A stretch of DNA of 64,000 bases from JANRIG01 sp033765235. Its GTDB lineage: Bacteria > Bacteroidota > Bacteroidia > Cytophagales > UBA9547. The notes below the pieces were generated by a model, which was given only the letters and a program-made list of their open reading frames with translations, searched no databases and was not told the origin of the DNA. The stretch covers positions 10,946 through 74,945 of the forward strand of contig JANRIG010000030.1 in the NCBI GenBank assembly GCA_033765235.1, given 5' to 3'. Of this stretch, positions 46,517 to 55,962 are shown in pieces. The translations under genes were made by a program, and so were the position numbers. Position 1 is the stretch's first letter; each line of letters begins with the position of its first letter.

Positions 46517-48274
46517 TTAATACTTCACCTCATATACTGAGGGTTTTATAAAATACTTATTGTAATGATTTATTTTGCATTCGAGTTTAAATGTTTCTAC
46601 GCCGCTCAAATCTGTATTTTTCAATTCCACACATACAAAATTGAGCCCTGACCATATTATTTTATTATGTTTTATCTGTACAGGTATGTTTTTTGTGAGA
46701 GTTTTTGCTGTAATAATGATGTTATCACTCATAGGTGTCATATCTTTTAGAGACTTTATATTTACAGCTTTGCCCAAAGAGTCAGTAAACTCTATCACCA
46801 CCCTTATGTCAGACTTAGCCGTGCATTTCACTTCACCTGCGTAGGTGTTTTTGGCAGTACGTGTAAAGTTGGCAGCCAACGGGTTTATATATTTGGGAAT
46901 GATAATATCTTCTTCCACTCCCAGTACAAATTTGTCCTGAGCATATTCATTGAGCCCTATCACAGCCATTTGCTCAGGACCTAATGACAGTTGGCCATTT
47001 TCTACGGCAGGCACATAGCCTTTGTCTGCAAATAATATTTTGTATTTTAAGGTATTCACAGGCAATGTTATTTTTTTGAACGATTGCGAAGGGTTGCATA
47101 CCGTGAACAGCTCCCCAATACCTGTCTTGGTGATATAGCCAAACGGCTGATTTTCTGAGGGGAAAGCACCCCAAACTGAAGTATTTCCTGATTGCAAAGC
47201 CTCAAAGTAAAGGCTTTGTGCGTGTGCAAACCACTGTTTGTCAGTATCTGAAAGCAGCTCCAAGTTGCCGTAATAGGTATTGAAATAGCTGCCTCTGGAT
47301 AGTGCCAAGACTAGCATAGCTTTCCATGCAGATGTTTTGCGCCAATAGCCTGTGCCTGTGTTGGTTATAAAAAATGATGAATGGTCTATCCTGCGCAGCG
47401 GGATTTTGTTGAAGTGAAATTCTCTGAGCATTTGGTCGCTGTAGTAGTCCATAGACCTCCACATTGAGGAGGTAGGTATTCTGCCAAAAGCAGGGTCGCC
47501 ACAAAACATGGCATGGAGTACATCCAGCCATTTGGGGTTCACAGAGGTTTTTATTTCTTTTTCGCTTACCCAATCAGGCCAAGCCGGTTTTGTACCTGTG
47601 TCAAAGCCGTTGTAGCCTATCATCACTACCTCCGGATTTTTTTTGCGAAATGCTGTAAGTGCTGCATAGAGCGCATCCTCGTTCATTTTGCGTATTTGCA
47701 GTTCTGTATATTTGGTTTCATCGCCCGCTTTGGCAGCCCATAGTGCTACAAAGTCGAGCTTCATGAGTCTTATGCCTTTGTCATACCACATTTGCATATT
47801 TTTTATTACCTCGGGCAAATAACTGCCTGTGTACATGGCCATTTGCAGTTTGTTTTTGGAGGCTGCATCGGCCCATTTGTCTTGGTATTGTATCCATTTC
47901 ACTTTGTCATTCCAGCCTAATACGTTAGGTGATATCCATAGTCCCAAGGTTACATTGTTTTGCTTGCATTTATCCAAAATGGGGTCTATGCCTGACGTAA
48001 AGTTTTGAGGGTCAAACGCTGCATAAGCGCCGTTTGCACTATCAAACCAGTACATGTCTATCAAAAAATAGTCTAAGGTGGTGCCATAGTTGCGCAATGT
48101 AAGGTATTGATCAAGCTCTTTATTAATGATATCGTCAGTTAGTTTCACATTGTCAGATAGTTGGTCGTGTGCGCCCCAAGTCACATATATGCCCAATGGT
48201 CTTGCAGGTACTATTTGGCTATATACATGGTGAAATAATAAATTAACCAATATAAATGTATATATTAATCTCAT
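46517..48274 (-). CDS. GH36/27-like alpha-galactosidase-type glycoside hydrolase
   Basis: A 585-residue protein from the ATG at 48274, where the signal peptide MRLIYTFILVNLLFHHVYSQ starts; an upstream ATG at 48319 is less likely. A TIM barrel occupies about residues 28-400. LGLWISPNVLGWND (110-123) and LMKLDF, with D174 as the likely nucleophile, match clan GH-D enzymes. A WPDWVS segment follows. The C-terminal ~180 residues are beta-rich. Retaining hydrolysis of an alpha-galactoside or similar sugar in the periplasm or outside is inferred. It is followed after 3 bp by a polytopic membrane protein gene. Confidence 0.75.
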   Translation of the reverse strand: MRLIYTFILVNLLFHHVYSQIVPARPLGIYVTWGAHDQLSDNVKLTDDIINKELDQYLTLRNYGTTLDYFLIDMYWFDSANGAYAAFDPQNFTSGIDPILDKCKQNNVTLGLWISPNVLGWNDKVKWIQYQDKWADAASKNKLQMAMYTGSYLPEVIKNMQMWYDKGIRLMKLDFVALWAAKAGDETKYTELQIRKMNEDALYAALTAFRKKNPEVVMIGYNGFDTGTKPAWPDWVSEKEIKTSVNPKWLDVLHAMFCGDPAFGRIPTSSMWRSMDYYSDQMLREFHFNKIPLRRIDHSSFFITNTGTGYWRKTSAWKAMLVLALSRGSYFNTYYGNLELLSDTDKQWFAHAQSLYFEALQSGNTSVWGAFPSENQPFGYITKTGIGELFTVCNPSQSFKKITLPVNTLKYKILFADKGYVPAVENGQLSLGPEQMAVIGLNEYAQDKFVLGVEEDIIIPKYINPLAANFTRTAKNTYAGEVKCTAKSDIRVVIEFTDSLGKAVNIKSLKDMTPMSDNIIITAKTLTKNIPVQIKHNKIIWSGLNFVCVELKNTDLSGVETFKLECKINHYNKYFIKPSVYEVKY

Positions 48275-48357
48275 AATTGATAAGGTGCTATATGTTTGCA
48301 AAATACTAAAGTTTGGCATTTAAATATTAAATCGACAAATATTTAATATATTGTATG

Positions 48358-51156
48358 TTAATGAGCCTGAAGCCAATTGTAGCCGGTGCCTATGCCTATC
48401 TCCATGGGCACTTCCAAAATTATAGCATTTTTCATATAATGTTCTATTTTGGGTTTTATGTAGTCGAGCTCATCTGTAGCAGCATCAAATACCAACTCAT
48501 CATGCACTTGCAATACCATTTTTGATTTGAGGTTGTCTTTTGTCATCCATTCATGTATATCTATCATGGCCTTTTTGATGATGTCAGCAGCTGTGCCTTG
48601 TATGGGTGCATTGATGGCATTGCGCTCGGCATATCCTCTGAGCGTGATGTTTCTTGAATTGATATCTCTCAAGTATCGCCTTCTGCCCAATATGGTAGTC
48701 ACATACTCCTTTTCATGCGCTTCGTGTATCACTCTGTCCATGTATAATTTCACGGATGGAAACTCCGCCCAATATGCTTCTATTATTTCTTTGGCTTCTG
48801 TACGCGATATGCTCAGGCGCTGGGCAAGACCAAAGGCTGATATGCCGTATATAATTCCAAAATTTACCATTTTTGCTTTTCTGCGCATCTCTGAGTTTAC
48901 ATCATGAAGCGGCACCTTAAATACTTTGGAGGCAGTAGTGGAGTGTATGTCTACCCCGTTTTTGAATGCTGTTATCATGGCATCATCCTTTGCAAATGCA
49001 GCCATGATTCTGAGTTCTATTTGAGAATAGTCTGCAGATAGTATCACCCTGTTTTCGCTGCGCGGGATAAATGCTTTACGTATTTCTTTGCCTTTTTCGG
49101 TACGTATGGGTATGTTTTGCAGGTTTGGGTTGGTAGAGCTCAGCCTGCCTGTGGCAGCTACTGCTTGGTTGTAAGAGGTGTGTATGAGTCCTGTAGCTTT
49201 GCTTATCATACTCGGCAAGGCATCTACGTAGGTACTTTTGAGTTTTTGGTACTCTCTATATTCCAATATCTTGGAGGCTATTTCATGCTCATTGGCCAGC
49301 TTAGACAGTACTTCCTCGCCGGTAGCATATTGCCCTGTTTCGGTCTTTTTGGGTTTATCTTCCAATTTTAGTTTTTCAAACAGTATTACGCCGAGTTGCT
49401 TGGGCGATGAAAGTAAAAATTTTTCGCCTGCCAGTTCATATACTTTGCTTTCGCTTTCGCGCATGAGCCCATCTAATAATATGGAGTAATCGCTGAGCAC
49501 AGAGGTATCTATTTTTACACCTGCTCGCTCCATATCTGCCAACACATATATGAGTGGAGTTTCTATGTCATAAAACAAGCTCTCCAGACCGGACTGCTTA
49601 AGGGTTGGGGCAAATCTGTGCTTGAGCTGTAGGGTAATATCTGCATCTTCGGCTGCATATATGGCTACCGCTGCTACATCTGCTTCACGCATATTGCCTT
49701 GCTCTTCATTTTTTTTACCTATAAGGGTGGTGATAGATATAGGCTCGTAGTTGAGGTAAGCTTTGGATAATAAGTCCATCCCGTGCCGCATATCGGGCTC
49801 TATTATGTAGTGGGCCAGCATGGTATCAAATATGCTGCCACGCACATTTACTCCATAATTTTGCAATACCATGATGTCATATTTGATATTATGGCCTATT
49901 TTCACAATATTTTCATTCTCAAATACTGGTTTGAAAATATTTACTATTTCCATAGCTTTGGCTTGGTCATCAGGTATTGGAATGTAGTACCCGTCATGTA
50001 TATGGTATGAAAATGAAATGCCTACAAGTTCGGCTTCTATGGTGTTGAGTGAGGTAGTTTCAGTATCAAAGCACAGCTCTGTTTGCAGCATAAGGTAGTT
50101 TAACAATGATTTGCATTCATCAAGTGTGTGCATACAATAATAATTTTTTATCACTGTATCTATATTTTCAGTCTGTGGCTTTGCAAGCACTTCATGCTCA
50201 GGCTTTTCTGCTACTGTGGCACTTTCAGGAGTATCAAAGAGAGATATTTGTCCTTTTACTGCTTCCTTTGGTTTCTTGGTAATGTTTTCGCCCAGTATTT
50301 TGCTTCGCAATTGCCTAAATTCTAAGTCGTCAAACACTGCTGCCACTGCGTCTTTATTTATTTCTTTGATTAATAAATCATCAATGGATACTGATATAGG
50401 CACCTCACAAAATATGGTAGCAAGTTCTTTGGATTGCAAACCCTGCTGTGCAAAGTTTACCACGTTTTCTTTGAGCTTTCCGCTCAGTTTGTCTGCATTT
50501 TTTATAAGATTTTCTACTGTTTCATACTCAGATATAAGTTTTTGTGCGGTTTTTTCACCTATTCCTGGTATTCCCGGAATATTGTCCACACTATCTCCTT
50601 GCAGGCCGAGTATATCTCTCACTTGGTCTACATATTTTATTTGAAATTTGTCCAGCACTTTGGGTATGTCATACACCTCTGGTCCTTTGCCAAGAAATGC
50701 AGGTTTGTACACAAATACTTGTTCTGTCACTAGCTGGCAATAGTCTTTGTCCGATGTCATCATATATATATGTGCATCATCATGGGCAAATTTTTTTGAC
50801 AAAGTGCCAATGATGTCGTCTGCCTCATAGCCGTCCAATTCTAATATAGGAATATTAAATGCACTAATTATACGCTTTATATAAGGTATGTTTTGTGTAA
50901 TATCTTCGGGCTGTTCTTGTCTTTGTGCCTTATAATCAGCATATTGTATATGCCTGAAAGTAGGTGCAGCAGTGTCAAATGCTATAGCCATATGGGTAGG
51001 TTTTTCTTTTTGCAATATCTCCAGCATGGTGTTGGTAAAGCCAAAGCTTGCCCCTGTGTTCATACCCTTGGTATTGATTCGCGGATTTTGGGAGAATGCA
51101 AAATGTGCTCTGTATATTAGCGCCATGGCATCGAGCAGAAATATCTTGTAAGACAT
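48358..51156 (-). CDS. polA: DNA polymerase I
   Basis: A 932-residue three-domain enzyme. The 5'-nuclease domain covers about residues 1-290 (LLDAMALIYRAHFAF, ELDGYEADDIIGT, GIPGIGEKTAQKL). The 3'-5' exonuclease appears intact: CFDTETTSLNT with Asp and Glu, GHNIKYDIMVL, and YAAEDADITLQL. The polymerase domain has motif A LSADYSQIELRIMA, motif B RRKAKMVNFGIIYG (Phe before Gly, as in the E. coli enzyme) and motif C VLQVHDELVFD near the end. It fills gaps and removes primers during replication and repair. It is divergent from the aldose epimerase gene. Confidence 0.97.
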   Translation of the reverse strand: MSYKIFLLDAMALIYRAHFAFSQNPRINTKGMNTGASFGFTNTMLEILQKEKPTHMAIAFDTAAPTFRHIQYADYKAQRQEQPEDITQNIPYIKRIISAFNIPILELDGYEADDIIGTLSKKFAHDDAHIYMMTSDKDYCQLVTEQVFVYKPAFLGKGPEVYDIPKVLDKFQIKYVDQVRDILGLQGDSVDNIPGIPGIGEKTAQKLISEYETVENLIKNADKLSGKLKENVVNFAQQGLQSKELATIFCEVPISVSIDDLLIKEINKDAVAAVFDDLEFRQLRSKILGENITKKPKEAVKGQISLFDTPESATVAEKPEHEVLAKPQTENIDTVIKNYYCMHTLDECKSLLNYLMLQTELCFDTETTSLNTIEAELVGISFSYHIHDGYYIPIPDDQAKAMEIVNIFKPVFENENIVKIGHNIKYDIMVLQNYGVNVRGSIFDTMLAHYIIEPDMRHGMDLLSKAYLNYEPISITTLIGKKNEEQGNMREADVAAVAIYAAEDADITLQLKHRFAPTLKQSGLESLFYDIETPLIYVLADMERAGVKIDTSVLSDYSILLDGLMRESESKVYELAGEKFLLSSPKQLGVILFEKLKLEDKPKKTETGQYATGEEVLSKLANEHEIASKILEYREYQKLKSTYVDALPSMISKATGLIHTSYNQAVAATGRLSSTNPNLQNIPIRTEKGKEIRKAFIPRSENRVILSADYSQIELRIMAAFAKDDAMITAFKNGVDIHSTTASKVFKVPLHDVNSEMRRKAKMVNFGIIYGISAFGLAQRLSISRTEAKEIIEAYWAEFPSVKLYMDRVIHEAHEKEYVTTILGRRRYLRDINSRNITLRGYAERNAINAPIQGTAADIIKKAMIDIHEWMTKDNLKSKMVLQVHDELVFDAATDELDYIKPKIEHYMKNAIILEVPMEIGIGTGYNWLQAH

Positions 51157-51216
51157 ATGGGTATGATTTTTTTTATAAAATAAACTTGTCCAATGTTAAG
51201 AAATTATTAAATTTTA

Positions 51217-51246
51217 TTGCACATAATTAACAATAATTTAACTTTG
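51217..51246 (+). promoter_or_regulatory. Bacteroidota-type promoter of the epimerase gene
   Basis: TTG at 51217-51219 and TAACTTTG at 51239-51246 are spaced by 19 bases, fitting the TTG-N19-TANNTTTG pattern. The -7 box ends 24 bases before the TTG start. Confidence 0.55.
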
Positions 51247-51270
51247 CATTTCATAATTAACTGAAACTGA

Positions 51271-52233
51271 TTGTTTTCAATATCTAAATCTAATTTTGGT
51301 AAGCTGGAGCAGGTATTTTTACAAAATGATACCACAGGCGAAAAGGCGGGAATCATACCAGGCTATGGTGCTACGCTCAATATGCTTATACTATCAAAAA
51401 ATAATACATTATTAGATATAGTAGATGGCAGTCCAAATTATGAGTACCTCATTGGTGAAGGTGCAGAGTATTGCAAAGGCATGATACTTTTTCCATTTCC
51501 CAACAGGATATGTGGTGGGCAATATATATTTGAAGGAAATACCTACCAGCTGCCTATCAATGAAGCTGATATGCAAAATGCCATACACGGATTTGCAGCA
51601 AACAAAGCATTTGCCATAGAAAGCGAAAAATGCACAGAAAATAATGCTGAACTCACCCTTTCTTATACCACTTCAGGCCATGATGAAGGATACCCTTTTA
51701 TATGCAAAATATGGGTCACTTACACCCTCACAGCTGATAAAGGGCTGATATGCAGCACCAAAATATCTAACGCTGATACTAAAAACCTGCCTGTAGGGTT
51801 GGGTTGGCATCCATATTTCAAACTCGGGAATGCCGGAATAGATGAATTGTGGCTCAAGTTGCCTACCAATGAAGAGCTATTGAGCAATGAACGTATGATA
51901 CCCACCGGCCGGAAAAAAGTAGGTATAAAATATAAAAAAAGAAATAAAATAGAAACCACCGCATTTGACACGGGATACGTAGTAGATAATAACAGCAAAA
52001 ACACACGAACCACCAGCCTCAAAGATAAAGAAAAAGATATAAAACTAAGAATATGGCAAGAAGTAGGCAAATATGGATATAATTTTTTGCAAATATACAC
52101 TCCTCCGCATCGCAAATCCATAGCTATAGAACCCATGACATGCGCCACAGATGCATTTAATAATGGATTTGGGCTTATCGTGCTCAAGCCCAATGAAAGC
52201 AAACATTTCTCATTCGGAGTTTTATTGGATTGA
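51271..52233 (+). CDS. Aldose 1-epimerase family protein
   Basis: A 320-residue protein starting at TTG; no ATG precedes the first conserved strand. It has the galactose-mutarotase beta-sandwich pattern: IIPGYGATLNMLIL near 27-40, LFPFPNRICGGQYIFEG (substrate Arg region), NAIHGFAANKAF with the catalytic His near 110, and LPVGLGWHPYFKL with the second His. The conserved acidic residue is likely the Glu in AIEPMTCATDAFN. It interconverts the anomers of hexoses in the cytosol. The 3' end overlaps a short minus-strand remnant by 12 bases. Confidence 0.87.
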   Translation: MFSISKSNFGKLEQVFLQNDTTGEKAGIIPGYGATLNMLILSKNNTLLDIVDGSPNYEYLIGEGAEYCKGMILFPFPNRICGGQYIFEGNTYQLPINEADMQNAIHGFAANKAFAIESEKCTENNAELTLSYTTSGHDEGYPFICKIWVTYTLTADKGLICSTKISNADTKNLPVGLGWHPYFKLGNAGIDELWLKLPTNEELLSNERMIPTGRKKVGIKYKKRNKIETTAFDTGYVVDNNSKNTRTTSLKDKEKDIKLRIWQEVGKYGYNFLQIYTPPHRKSIAIEPMTCATDAFNNGFGLIVLKPNESKHFSFGVLLD

Positions 52234-52374
52234 CATATATATTATGTCTATATTCAGTGAGGTGTGTATCACTTGCCTAATTGTTGCTTCATCTTTTTGC
52301 CAAAGTATGGCTATGGCTTTATCAAGATTTTTGTAGGCCATGTCATCGGGTATGCTCAAGCCTGAAATGCCCAC
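52222..52374 (-). pseudogene. Coding-like remnant of unknown gene
   Basis: A 50-codon frame from a GTG at 52374 to a TAA that overlaps the epimerase gene by 12 bases. Its composition is that of real coding sequence in this genome (ATA and GCC codons; GLSIPDDMAYKNLDKAIAIL). It has no clear start, and the frame is open seven codons further upstream to a TGA. Just before that, a different frame is open for about 26 codons (containing FIGLVTNDKH) that also looks coding-like, which suggests a frameshifted and truncated gene. I do not recognise the family. The remainder of the 52234-52569 interval is AT-rich; GCCCAA/TTGGGC at 52436-52456 is a small hairpin. Confidence 0.35.
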
Positions 52375-52569
52375 ATTTATTTTGTAATCTTTGTATCAGG
52401 TACTTTATTTACAATATGTTTGTCATTTGTAACAAGCCCAATAAATGAATTTGGGCATTAATTCCTAATACTAAATTATTGGTTTAATTTTCAGGCAGAT
52501 ATATATATATACTCAACGACATTGAACAACAATAGTAAACTATGTATATTAAAGATATATATACCAAAG

Positions 52570-54972
52570 TCAAAAATCTACTTTATAATACAGCAGTGGC
52601 AATAGCCCCAGTTGATATTGCTGTTTTATAGGGTTAGCAGCAGTGTTGGACGGGTCAGGGTCGTAGGTGAGCCCGAGCAGGTTTTTGGTATTAAATATAT
52701 TTATTACATCTATCATTATTTCATGGGATATTTTTCGTTTGCCGTTGATTCTGAGCCCCAGCCTAAGGTCTATTCGTTGATAAGGTGCAAACTGCAATAC
52801 ATTTACAGAGTCAGTTTTGGGATAATATTGCAGCATGGCATTTGATTTAATCACATCGGCAGGGGAGTATCTTCTGCCTCCCGAGTAGGTAATTTTGATG
52901 CCTGTCACCAATGCGGTTTTTTTCTTTTTGCCCAATGGTTTTTCATATCCTGCCAATAGGTTGGTGATATAGTTGGCATTAAAGTCTGTATTGCGCCACA
53001 CATTGTCGCTACCTTTGAATTGAGAGTGGAATAGTGTAGATGTGAACAAGATATAATAGTTTTTGTGAAAAAATCGCTCGATGGTAAGTTCTATGCCATA
53101 GTTATTGCCCACACCATCATTTCTCATGGCTGCATCTGCAAAAAACCGCGAAAATGAAGCACCTGTGTTTATCATACTTATGCCTGTGGGCAGCACATCT
53201 ACAGGTATATTGTATAGGTATTGATAATAGAGTTCTGCTTTGAGTCTCAGATGTGGATTTATCACATAGTCGTGCGTGAGCACTATGTGGTGGCTGCGAG
53301 AGACACCTATGTCTCTATTAGGAGCGGGGTATAGGGTAGGATTGGAGCTCATGTAATAAAAATATAGGGGTTGCAGCTGGCTATGCAATCCATATCCGAT
53401 ACTTATTTTTTGCCTTGAATTCAGCTCATATGAGGCACCCAATCGTGGCTCTATGGAGTTGCTGTTATTATTGATGGTAATGATTTGGGCGTGAAGTCCT
53501 GCTTGCAGTGTGAGCTTTTCGGTAGGTTTGTATCTGTATTGCACATAGGGTTGGAACACAAAAAATCGTTGTGCAACATTGGCTCTTGTCACAAATGATG
53601 CAGCAGAGTCAAAACGTGCGCTATCAAGTAATTGTAAATGAATGGATTTGTTGTATGCGCCTATTTTCAAAGTATGTCTAATATTTAGTTTTACAGAAAT
53701 AGAAGTGTTGAATGAGGTGTGATGCTCAGCATGGTCAGTGTATAGTATTGGGCTTAGCTTGAGCAGCGAATAATCCGGTCGGCGGTATATAAGGTTGTGT
53801 AACGCATTAATAGATTGATAGCTATGTGCTAATGTGCTGGTGAAGTATGCCTGCTTGCCAATAGATATGGTATGGTTGACCCCTGCCACACCCATTTTGG
53901 TGGTAAAATATTGGTCGCGGGCTTGGTCAGCTATGCTTTCATCATACTCATCTTTGGATTTGAATTTGCTTATTATTACATCAATAGTGCTCAGCCCTCC
54001 TATGCCCCAAATTGAGAATATCCCACACTTTTGAGTAGGCAAGTTGAGTTTAAATCCTATATCTTGATAGTTGGGTATGGCTGTGGTGCCTATAGGTATT
54101 TTCATAAATTCAAGCATTTTGAAGGTGGAGTATCTTGCAGTGACTATGAAAGTAGATTTATTTTTGCGTGAAATAGGTCCTTCGGCAGCAAGTTCGGTTC
54201 CTAAAAATCCAAATTGACCTGTAAATTCATGTTTTTCATAGTTGCCGTTTCTCATTTTCACATCAAATACCCCTGCTATGGCGTTGCCATAGCCTGCAGG
54301 GAATGCGCCTGTCATAAAATCTGAAGTGGATAAGTATTTGGTATTGAGTATGGTAAGCGGACCGCCTGTGCTGCCGGCTATGGCAAAATGGTTAGGATTT
54401 GGTATATCCACATCTTGAAACCTCCATAGCAACCCCAAAGGTGAGTTACCTCTGATTACAATATCGTTTCTTGAGTCGCTATTGCTATTCACACCTGCAA
54501 AGTTGCCAGCCATGCGTGCTACATCCTGCCTTGATGCGGGATATCTGTCTGCCTCTTCTACTGTGAATGAGCGAGCACTCACAATATTCATATCATTTAC
54601 AGTACCGTGCTTTTGGGTGCTAATCACCTCTACCTCTTGCAGTTCTTGTGCTATTTCTTCCATTTCTATGTTTAGCACCAAAGCTTTCCCTGACGATATC
54701 AGGAGGTTAGTCATGGTCAAAGTTTTGTAACCTATATAAGAAAAGAGTATATTTAGCCTGCCAATAGGTACACTGTCTATTTTATAATATCCTTGCTCAT
54801 CGGTGGTGGAGGTGAGCATATTTTCAGCATTGTTGCCAATAGCTATGGTGACACCCGCAAGACCAAATTTAGCATCTTTGTCGGTCACTCTGCCCATAAC
54901 AGACTGATATACAACTTGACACAAGCTAATATTTGCACAAAATATTAGTATGCAAAAATATACGTTTCTCAA
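52570..54972 (-). CDS. TonB-dependent receptor with carboxypeptidase-like N-terminal domain
   Basis: An 800-residue outer-membrane protein starting at TTG before a signal peptide (LRNVYFCILIFCANISLC). Residues about 25-110 are a carboxypeptidase regulatory-like domain (VMGRVTDKDAKFGLAGVTIAIG). A plug domain follows (about 130-240; VRGNSPLGLLWRFQDVDIPNPNHF), then a 22-strand-type barrel to a terminal Phe (YYKVDF). Such receptors import ligands with energy from TonB-ExbBD. No SusD-like partner, sigma factor or substrate enzyme is adjacent, so the ligand is unknown. The plug segment with DVDIPNPNHFA is shared by many Bacteroidota receptors. Confidence 0.9.
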   Translation of the reverse strand: MRNVYFCILIFCANISLCQVVYQSVMGRVTDKDAKFGLAGVTIAIGNNAENMLTSTTDEQGYYKIDSVPIGRLNILFSYIGYKTLTMTNLLISSGKALVLNIEMEEIAQELQEVEVISTQKHGTVNDMNIVSARSFTVEEADRYPASRQDVARMAGNFAGVNSNSDSRNDIVIRGNSPLGLLWRFQDVDIPNPNHFAIAGSTGGPLTILNTKYLSTSDFMTGAFPAGYGNAIAGVFDVKMRNGNYEKHEFTGQFGFLGTELAAEGPISRKNKSTFIVTARYSTFKMLEFMKIPIGTTAIPNYQDIGFKLNLPTQKCGIFSIWGIGGLSTIDVIISKFKSKDEYDESIADQARDQYFTTKMGVAGVNHTISIGKQAYFTSTLAHSYQSINALHNLIYRRPDYSLLKLSPILYTDHAEHHTSFNTSISVKLNIRHTLKIGAYNKSIHLQLLDSARFDSAASFVTRANVAQRFFVFQPYVQYRYKPTEKLTLQAGLHAQIITINNNSNSIEPRLGASYELNSRQKISIGYGLHSQLQPLYFYYMSSNPTLYPAPNRDIGVSRSHHIVLTHDYVINPHLRLKAELYYQYLYNIPVDVLPTGISMINTGASFSRFFADAAMRNDGVGNNYGIELTIERFFHKNYYILFTSTLFHSQFKGSDNVWRNTDFNANYITNLLAGYEKPLGKKKKTALVTGIKITYSGGRRYSPADVIKSNAMLQYYPKTDSVNVLQFAPYQRIDLRLGLRINGKRKISHEIMIDVINIFNTKNLLGLTYDPDPSNTAANPIKQQYQLGLLPLLYYKVDF

Positions 54973-55031
54973 TTTTTCTGAATATTGCTATGATATACAC
55001 AAACAATTAGTTTGTAAATATAGCCAAAAAA

Positions 55032-55463
55032 TTACATAACGGAAATAGTTTTCACCATCCTGCACACATTTTTGTTGCTTTCGTTCACGTATTCTATCTT
55101 GTCCATGATGCGTTTTACAAGCATGATGCCCATGCTGCCTTTACTTTTTTCTTTTACGAGTTGGTCAAGGCTTTTTTCTTTGAACTTGGTATAGTCAAAA
55201 CTTATGCCCTTGTCCACTATTTCTATGATTACCTCCACAGGGTTTACTTTTATCATCACATCTACACAGTTTTTGATATTTTCGCGGTTGCCGTGTATGA
55301 TAGAGTTGGTACATATCTCATCTACAGCCAGTGTAATCATATGACAGTCTTTGTCTTGCACATGGTTTTGACGTAGATTGGATGATACGAAATCACGTAT
55401 CAGTTTAAGATTTGATTTTGCACAAAACGTAGAAAATGACATGTTGTAATCTAAATTACTCAT
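55032..55463 (-). CDS. RsbW-like HATPase anti-sigma or switch kinase
   Basis: A 143-residue HATPase_c_2 protein. The N box is AVDEICTNSIIHGNR near residues 46-60, the second motif IVDKGISFDY near 86-95, and the glycine box KSKGSMGIMLVKRI near 107-120. All residues needed for ATP binding are present. Such proteins phosphorylate a STAS partner and bind either it or a target. The gene overlaps the STAS gene by 8 bases, which supports a partner-switching pair. A SpoIIE-type phosphatase that could reverse the reaction is encoded at 57634. The final target is not visible, as no cognate sigma factor is adjacent. Confidence 0.9.
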   Translation of the reverse strand: MSNLDYNMSFSTFCAKSNLKLIRDFVSSNLRQNHVQDKDCHMITLAVDEICTNSIIHGNRENIKNCVDVMIKVNPVEVIIEIVDKGISFDYTKFKEKSLDQLVKEKSKGSMGIMLVKRIMDKIEYVNESNKNVCRMVKTISVM

Positions 55464-55779
55464 CAGGTATTTGGTAAATTAATGGAACCAATTTTTCAAG
55501 TCCTAATATGGTGAGCGTGTTCAGAATATTATCTTTGGCGTTGAGCAGTGAAAAATATACACCTTTAGCTTCAAAATCCGATAAATATGATATAAACACT
55601 CCCAAACCTGAGGACGATACGTATTGTAATTTTTCAAGATTAATTACGAGTTTGGTTGCATTTTGTTGTAATGCGTCTTGTATGGCTGTATCCAGCTTGA
55701 GCGAAGTACTGGCATCAAGCTCGCCTTCAAGGCTGATAATGTAGTAGTTACGTTCTTGTGATGTAGATATTTCTAACAT
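55456..55779 (-). CDS. STAS domain anti-anti-sigma factor
   Basis: A 107-residue STAS protein. The conserved element is LQYVSSSGLGVFISYL; Ser56 occupies the position of the phosphorylated serine in SpoIIAA/RsbV, although the Asp usually just before it is replaced by Ser55. The N-terminal ISLEGELDASTS strand-turn is also typical. It should switch between free and phosphorylated forms and release or sequester the HATPase protein, with which it overlaps by 8 bases. A TAGCTTTG box lies on the same strand at 55848-55855, 69 bases upstream. Confidence 0.92.
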   Translation of the reverse strand: MLEISTSQERNYYIISLEGELDASTSLKLDTAIQDALQQNATKLVINLEKLQYVSSSGLGVFISYLSDFEAKGVYFSLLNAKDNILNTLTILGLEKLVPLIYQIPDE

Positions 55780-55962
55780 AATAAATTTTTTTTTATAATA
55801 ATATTTGATGGCTATTTTTGGGGCAATAATTATTTATTGACATGCTTCAAAGCTACACATTATGAGATAAAATGTATATATTACAAGGTTAAAAAAAATA
55901 TTTTGTGTCTTATTTGATTATTGCTATATTTCCCATTTATTAGCCAAATATATATAGATATT

